Positions 57,882 to 64,000 of a stretch of 64,000 bases of DNA are shown piece after piece. The notes beneath the pieces were generated by a model. It did no database searches and was not told the DNA's origin. It saw only the letters and a program-made list of their open reading frames with translations. Position 1 is the stretch's first letter; the number at the start of each line of letters is the position of its first letter. The position numbers and the translations under genes are program-made. This stretch comes from CAVUCH01 sp963697705. Its GTDB lineage: Bacteria; Acidobacteriota; Vicinamibacteria; Vicinamibacterales; JAENWD01. Location of the stretch: contig CAVOPA010000005.1 in assembly GCA_963697705.1 (NCBI GenBank), forward strand, positions 3,602-67,601. The letters are read 5' to 3'.

Positions 57882-60763
57882 TCAGGCGGCGCTGTGTGTC
57901 AGGAGGCATGGTGAGGTACTCGCCAGCCGCAGCTTTGAGATGACCAGCCGTCCTGATCGTCCCAGGTTCAACCTCACGCCGATCATGACGCGCCGCGGAT
58001 CCATCAAGACGGTCGGTCGTCCGAAGTTCGGGCTGAACAGATTGTCCGACGCCAGATCTTCCTCGGCGGTGTCATTGAGCGCATTGAGCACGTCCACGAG
58101 CAGCTCGACGCTGTCCATGCGGCTGAAGAGGAACCTCCTCGACACGCGCAGGTCCAGGAGCGATTGCGACGACAGCCGGCGCGAGCCGCGCGTTTCGAGC
58201 AGGATCCGCTGGTCACCCTGCGGCAGCGAAATCTGCGTGGTGGCCGCCCACGGCTTGCCGCTGAAGCACTGCAGATTGGCCGCAAGCACCAGGCCAGTCT
58301 TCGGCACGTCGACCGATCCCATCACCTTGAACATGTGCGGGCGATCGTTCGGCAGCCGTCCACGCGCGTTGGTGAGGTCGTTGGGATCGCGGCCGAAGTT
58401 CGGGACAAACGGCGCCACCGGCGCGACGGTGCTGGACTGCGCGCCGCCGGGAGTCGTTCCGCTGGACACCTGCAGCCCGTCGACGCGCGAGTATGTGTAC
58501 GAGCCAAAGGCCTGCCACCCGTGGGAGCGGCGCTTGTCGACGGCCATCACCAGGCCGTTGTAGGTCAGCGAGTACCCCTCCGGGTTCGTCAAGAAGAAGC
58601 GCCGGTCGGCGGTGGAGTTGACGAGCACGTGGACCGGCAGGGTCTGGCCGTCGGGCAGCGTTCGCGTGTCCGTGCGATACATGCCCCCCACATCCGTGTA
58701 CGCGATGTAGTCGCTGCCGGTCTTCCGGATGTACGCGAGCGCCACCGCCATCCCGCGCCCAACCTCGCGATCCACGCCGACGGAATACTCATCCGTCAGC
58801 GGCGCACGCATGTGGGGATCGACCTGCACGTTGAGCGTGGAATCGACCACGGAAACGAGATGGGTGTAGCCGCCCGTCGCTGCATCGAACGCCATGGTCG
58901 TAACGGGGGTGATACCCGGGTGAGTCGGAGCGACTTCCGCCGTCAGGATGCCCTGGTGGAACCGTCCGTAGCTGGCGCGCAAGATCGTTCGCCCGTCGGC
59001 GGTGAGCTTGGTCGTGACACCCAGGCGGGGTGAGATCAGGTTCCACGTGTACATCGTCCCAAGTCCCGGGATGATGTCTCCCGTTTCGTGCCCCGTCGAG
59101 ATCGATCGCGGGAAGGTCCTGCGTGTAGGCGCGGTTGTGGTCGTACCGCACGCCGGCATTGATCGTCAGGCGGTCGCCTAGCGTCGCAGTATCCGTCGCA
59201 AACAGAGCAAACGTGACGAACTGGCCGCCTGAAATGGCGGGATCGCGGGAGACGGTCTGAAAGGGTTGACCGTTGTTGTCGACGAACCGCACGCCGGTCG
59301 GGATGATCTGCGTGACGTCGTGCCCGCCCTTCTCGATCTGCGTGCCGACCTTCCACTGGTGATCGCCGCCCAACCATTGTGGCTGGAAATGCGTGAGCGT
59401 CGCCTTGACCGTGTTTCGGATGAGCGTCACCTCGCCAATCTCCGCCGGCGCGCCGCTCGACACGCCGGTCACGCGGTCGAACCGGTTCGCGATCCCAAAA
59501 TCGCCTGTGCTCGGGTCGTTCTTCTGTGAAAACACGAAGCGCCCGACCCGCAGATCCCAGAACGTGTTCGGTGAGAGCGTATGCGTCAGGTTGCCGAACG
59601 TCATGGTGGGCACGTGGGCGTGCAGGCGCACAGTGGCCTCGTACGGGGTCACGAATGTCGGAATCTGCGGATTGACCCAGTGCTCGTCATTGATGCTCGA
59701 CACCAGTTGCAGGCTTGGCTTGATCCGCCAGGTGACCTTCCCGAAGATCTTGTTCTGCTCGTAGGTGCGGGGAAAGCTCGGATCGGTGCCGGGCTGGCTG
59801 TCGTAGTCGCGCAGATACTGATAGCCGGTGAAGAACCAGACACGGTTGCGCACGACAGGGCCGCCGAGATTGCGTCGTGAAATCATGGTATCTGAGTCCG
59901 CTCGTATCCGCTGCTCGCTTTACCACCTGGAACAGGCTTCAGGACCGGCTGGCTGGTCAGCCCTGACGGCTGGCCGTAGTACGACGCGTCGTACAGAAAG
60001 CGATCGCTGCCCTGTTTGGTGATGACGTTGAAGACGCCGCCCTGGATGTTGCCGAACTCGGCGGACGCTCCGACGGACTGGACTTGGATTTCCTGAATGA
60101 CGTCAACGCTCGGCTCGGCGCGCGAGACGCCGGCGCACGGGCACGTGAAGTTCGTGCCGTCGATGAGGAACAGGTTCTCGTTGCCGCCGGAGCCGAACGT
60201 GGACATGGTGTTGACCGAGCCGCTCGACGGCGAGGTGGGCGACACGCCGGGAGCAGCCTTCATGAAATCGAACATGCTGTACCGGCGTGTGGGGATGACG
60301 GGGAGGGACTCGGCGCCGAAGCGGGTTTCGAATCCGCTGCTTCGCGCTTCGATCCGCGAGCCGGATCCCTCGACGACAATCGACTCGGCGACGCCGGCCA
60401 GTTTCAACACCACCGTTCGCTCGAGCGTCGCGCTCGCGCCGATGCGGATGTTCTCCTCGTGATACGGCGCGAATCCCTGCAGCTCGACGTCGAGCACGTA
60501 CGCTCCGGGCGGCAGGAGCGGGAAGCGCAGTTGTCCTCGCTCGTTCGTGGTCATGGTCACCGGCCCACCAATCAGCGCCGGTGAGGTGAGACGGACGAGT
60601 GCGCCGGGAAGCACGGCGCCCTGTTCGTCCTTGACGGTTCCGACGAGCGCCCCTGTCAGATCCTGCGCGGCAGCCGCGCGAGGCAGCAGAAGGCACACGA
60701 CGAGGAGCACCCACACCCAGTCGAGGGGGCGTGGCGTTGACGGCGCGCGTCGTCGAGCTTCAT
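57882..60763 (-). pseudogene. TonB-dependent receptor with carboxypeptidase-regulatory-like domain, frameshifted
   Basis: The best start is the ATG at 60763, which has AAGGAG at 60770-60775 with six-base spacing. It is out of frame with the signal peptide (LDWVWVLLVVCLLLPRAAAA), so a shift lies near 60740. The carboxypeptidase-regulatory-like domain (ALVGTVKDEQGAVLPGALVR) and plug (RRYSMFDFMKAAPGVSPTSP, NENLFLIDGTNF) follow. Two close shifts near 59910 and 59880 surround YHDFTT, and another near 59100 lies in the barrel. It ends at 57882. The remaining codons are open and receptor-like. It lies between two decayed kinase/PD40 genes on the same strand. Confidence 0.85.
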
Positions 60764-60829
60764 GACACGCTCCTTGACTTCGATTGACGGGCTTGGAGGG
60801 CGCCATTCTACTTCAGGGTGGAGGCACGA

Positions 60830-61041
60830 CCCGGAAAGAATTTCGTCCGGATCGACCGTCTAGGCTTACTGATGATAGGCGAGTCTGCGGAGCAGCGATC
60901 GCTGTTTTAGCGCCGTTGACTCGGCCACTCTTTTGAGCCTTTCATGCGTGTCGCATCAGGCAGAAAACTCTGTTCCTTCGCGACGGGTCGAACCTCAGCC
61001 GACAGAGCTGTACAGTTCCCGTCGTGGCGACATCAGCGTTC
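60830..61041. other. gene-free stretch upstream of the TonB receptor
   Basis: About 210 bp, less GC-rich than its surroundings. The minus-strand end of the kinase/PD40 pseudogene lies at 61042. No clear promoter pair was found for the receptor. Confidence 0.35.
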
Positions 61042-63689
61042 TCAACGGCTGAGCAGAGCGGCCAATCGGTGACGACCGTTATCGCGTGCGGACCAGCTCC
61101 TGGGAGCGGCGAGTCAACCAGAAAGCGCTGACCGTCAGCCGCCACCGCAGAGAGTTCTGTCGGTGATTGGTAGGGACGCCACTATGCGGAACCGACGGAA
61201 CAATGGCCGCGGCGGCGCCGGCTCAATGGTGGCACCGCTCAGCTCGACCGCCATGAGCATGCGGTCGCCCAAGATAGAAGATCTCCTTCCCGTCGCGGCG
61301 CCACCGTGGATGTGTGCCGCCCGCGGTGGAGATCTGACGCAGCTCCCCAAGCGCGGGGAACGACCGCACGTACACCTCCCACCTGCCGGTCTCGTCGGAG
61401 ATGTATGACAACCATCGCCCGTCGGCGGACAGCTGGCCCTGCTCTTCGTTGAACTTCGACTGCAAGAGAGGATGCGGTGTTCGATCACCAGAGAGGGGCA
61501 GGACCCAGAGATCGCGTCCCGTCCGAGCATCAAGCGCTTCGTACAGAATGAAGCGGCCGTCGAGTGACCAGTCGGTCGGGAACTTGTTGACGGCAGACGC
61601 TCAGGAGCACCTCCTCTCTTTCCGGATGGCGGATGTCCTTGAGCCAGAGATATCGATGTGTCCTGATTGGGGAGAGATATAGGCCACGCGCTGACCGTCG
61701 CTCGACAGCACCGGGCATATGTCGACCGGGCTAGCGTCAGCCGTGACGCATTGCCGTCCGCGTCACGATCGAGCCTCCAAATCTGATGCGCGGCGGTATC
61801 GGGGTCGACTCGTTCGACGGCAACCTGGCGGTCGTCGGTCCCGAGCCACGGATTCAAATAGTCCGCGGGGTCGCCGACGCGTCCCAATTTGCGGCCTCTA
61901 CGATCGAACCACGCCAGCTCCGTTACCGGGTACTCAGCGCTCTCGTACGCAAGGACGCCCGTCGCGGAGAGGGAAAAGCCGGCATCGAAGCCAGTCCAGA
62001 TGTATCCCACCGGCGCTGGAAGCACCGACAGGATCGCCACTCACCTCGAGTCGTTGGACATCGAAGGGCTGGGCCAGGAGCGTGCGATCGCGGATGAACA
62101 CCAGATGGCGCGGAGGGCGAGTACAGCGCCCGCAGGTCGGCCTTAGCGACTGGTTTGATGATGTTGGGAATCCAGTGAGCCGACGTAGACACCGCTCTTG
62201 CCAGGCTGTTCGCTCCTGACGTTGAACAGGAAATGCCGGCCATCCGGCAGAAAGCTGGGCCACAAATACATGTCATTGGCCGCGGGCTCCGGTCCGGTCG
62301 CGGTGGGCTCGCCGCCAGCGGCGGACACGCGCTTCAGCGGCCAGTGGTCATGCGAAGAGGATCGTGCCCTCGGTGTTCCACGTCCCTCCCAAGGCGCGAG
62401 GCGCATCGACAGATCGATTGCGCTGGTTCGCCCGAAACGACAATCTTCTTTAACTTGTTCTGCGCGAAGAACCCGATGAATCGGCTGTCGGGCGACCAGA
62501 ACGGCGAGGAAGCCCCCTCGGTGCCGGGCAGCTGCCGAATCGTGAACGAGTCGCGCTGGCGGACGTAGATGTGGCCGTTGATCGTCTGAGCACCGCTTGC
62601 CACGAACGCAATCGATTGACCGTCGGGCGAGACCGCCAGCTGGCCCGAGTGCCGTGCCAGGCGGCGGCAGAATCTGAAACACTGTAAGACCGGTGTCGGT
62701 CGGTGCGACGCCGCTCGACCCGCGCAGCACCCATGCAGCCAGAATCAGCATGAGTGACGACCACCGCGAGCGCGGCGACGCTACGCTGTTGCGAATATGT
62801 CGATAGCGTCTCTACTGAACCGCACGACGGGCCTGCGCTTCCGCAACCCATTTCAGCTCCAGCATGAGGTCGTGAGCCGTCTGCCAGCGGCCGTCGGGAT
62901 CCTTCGCGAGGCACTTGCCGACGACGTGGTCCAGCGCCGGGGAGACAATCGGTTTGCGTGTGGAAACTGGTACCGGGGTGCGTTCGAGGATGGCTGCCAT
63001 CAACGCCGCGGCCGTCTTCCCCTCGAAAGGCTTAGCTGCCGGTGACCATCTCGTACAAGACGGCGCCGAACGCGAAGATGTCGGTGCGGGCGTCGATCTC
63101 CCCGCCCTCGATCTGCTCCGGGGCCATGTACTGCACCGTGCCGACAACGGTCCCGGTGGCGGTCAGCGGCCTGTTCGGTGGCGACCTCGGTCACGCCGGC
63201 GATGAGCGGGCCGGCGCGCGCTTTCGCCAGACCGAAGTCGAGCAGCTTCGCGCCGCTCCTCGTCAGCATGATGTTGCCGGGCTTCAGATCGCGATGCACG
63301 ATGCCGGCCTTGTGCGCGGCCGCGAGGGCATCGGCGATCTGGATGCCGTAGTGGAGGGCCTGGTCGAGTGGGAGCTTCCCACGAGCCAGGCGGGCCGCGA
63401 GTGTCTCCCCGTCCAGGTACTCCATGACGAGGAAATCTGTCCCGTCCTGCTGACCGACGTCGAACAGCGGGCAGATGTGCGGGTGTGACAGCGCCGCGAC
63501 TGCACGGGCCTCGCGCTCAAACCGCTGACGTGCGGCAGGGTCGCTGGTCAGGTCCGGCGGGAGCACCTTGAGGGCGACGGTGCGGTCCAGGCGCGTATCT
63601 CGCGCGCGGTAGACCTCGCCCATGCCGCCTGCACCGGCGGCGCTCACGATCTCGTAGGGGCCGAGCCGGGTGCCGGTGCTGAGGGGCAC
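61042..63689 (-). pseudogene. Ser/Thr kinase with PD40 propeller, heavily frameshifted
   Basis: Starts at the GTG at 63689 (VPLSTGTRLGPYEIVSAAGA), with GAGGMGEVYRARDTRLDRTV, HRDLKPGN and LDFGLAKARAG in one open frame down to about 63180. From there the frame changes repeatedly. Recognisable pieces include LLADGRWLSYISDET-like and PHARGGRAERCHH-type out-of-frame text, PD40 blades (FWSPDSRFIGFFAQ, SFLPDGRHFLFNVRS), and a final FLVDSPLPGAGPHAITVVTDWP. One missing base there hides the expected ending, whose stop is at 61042-61044. Clearly non-functional as sequenced. Confidence 0.85.
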
Positions 63690-63704
63690 GTTGGAGTGGG
63701 CGCG

Positions 63705-63710
63705 ATTATA
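63705..63710 (-). promoter_or_regulatory. perfect -10 box before the kinase pseudogene
   Basis: Minus-strand TATAAT at 63705-63710 would start a transcript near 63698, about nine bases before the GTG at 63689. No good -35 is seen. The short leader resembles that of the kinase gene at 39248. Confidence 0.4.
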
Positions 63711-64000
63711 CGCCGGTCGCCAGAACAGGGGCGGCTCAGCTGAGAAATCGGCGCACTCCAACTGCGGCGGCGAGTGCCCGGCGTTCAGGACGAGCAACAG
63801 GATGCGAGCCGTCGACTCGTTCTGCTCCGCGCCTGCCCCAGCGTGTAAGTGCGGCGCCTGCGGCCCGCTGTGCGAATGAGAAGAGTATATGTGCCCCCGC
63901 CTGGTTACGAAGGTTACGAGTAAAACCGCCTTGCTACCCTCCCCTACGGAGAAAATAAATAATCGACAACTCTGATTCTCCATTTGTTGTGCGGAGAGTG
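63711..64000. other. gene-free window end with AT-rich edge
   Basis: No gene recognised. GGTTACGA occurs twice nine bases apart (63903-63910 and 63912-63919). The last ~60 bases are distinctly AT-rich (GAGAAAATAAATAATCG), unlike the rest of the window. Confidence 0.4.

Overview
The window is high-GC DNA from a bacterium that most resembles Acidobacteriota of the Vicinamibacterales type. That inference rests on gene content: several TonB-dependent receptors with an N-terminal carboxypeptidase-regulatory-like domain, Ser/Thr kinases and winged-helix proteins fused to WD40-like (PD40/TolB) propellers, an ECF sigma factor next to a kinase, a CRTAC1-type FG-GAP protein, and DUF1680 glycosidases. 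No rRNA, tRNA, CRISPR array, phage module or transposase gene was recognised.

Layout. 1-16.3 kb is a carbohydrate region: a secreted CRTAC1 protein, a frameshifted TonB receptor, a minus-strand GH127 beta-L-arabinofuranosidase-like enzyme, and then a 3,861-bp tandem duplication. The duplicated unit holds a GH127/GH146-like gene and the start of a GH31 gene; only the right-hand GH31 is complete. 16.3-27.5 kb is a mixed region with a small membrane protein, a winged-helix/TPR regulator, a small secreted protein of unknown family, an amidohydrolase, a gamma-glutamyltransferase, an AlkD-like protein, a cupredoxin-like protein, an NmrA-like protein and an NTF2-like protein. Between them lie relics of an amidohydrolase, an RND pump, a quinone oxidoreductase and PD40 gene tails. 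27.5-36.7 kb holds a TonB receptor, two tandemly duplicated winged-helix/PD40 genes and an aspartyl protease. 37-46.2 kb holds small secreted proteins, a broken kinase/PD40 gene and an intact ECF sigma-kinase pair. 46.6-64 kb holds two more broken TonB receptors, an outer-membrane barrel, a DUF1801 protein, an intact kinase-AAA-TPR protein and two badly decayed kinase/PD40 genes.

Two patterns stand out. First, frameshifts are concentrated in two expanded families. All four TonB receptors and five of six PD40 proteins are broken, while almost every other gene is open. Second, a family of intergenic foldback elements (three copies of about 260-290 bp made of GGTTCC/GGAACC words) shares its terminal motif with a 221-bp MITE-like element that has split a winged-helix gene relic. 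The conserved end of the foldback element lies at the 3' end of a minus-strand gene in each case.

How the genes may work together (inference): the GH127 and GH31 enzymes carry export signals and would trim arabinose- or xylose-containing side chains, with the adjacent TonB receptor importing products. Elsewhere the winged-helix/PD40 and kinase/PD40 proteins sit directly beside TonB receptors and may sense envelope or substrate state. Frameshift positions were found by reading the three frames by eye and are accurate to roughly 10-30 bases; read-level checking is needed to separate true mutations from assembly errors.
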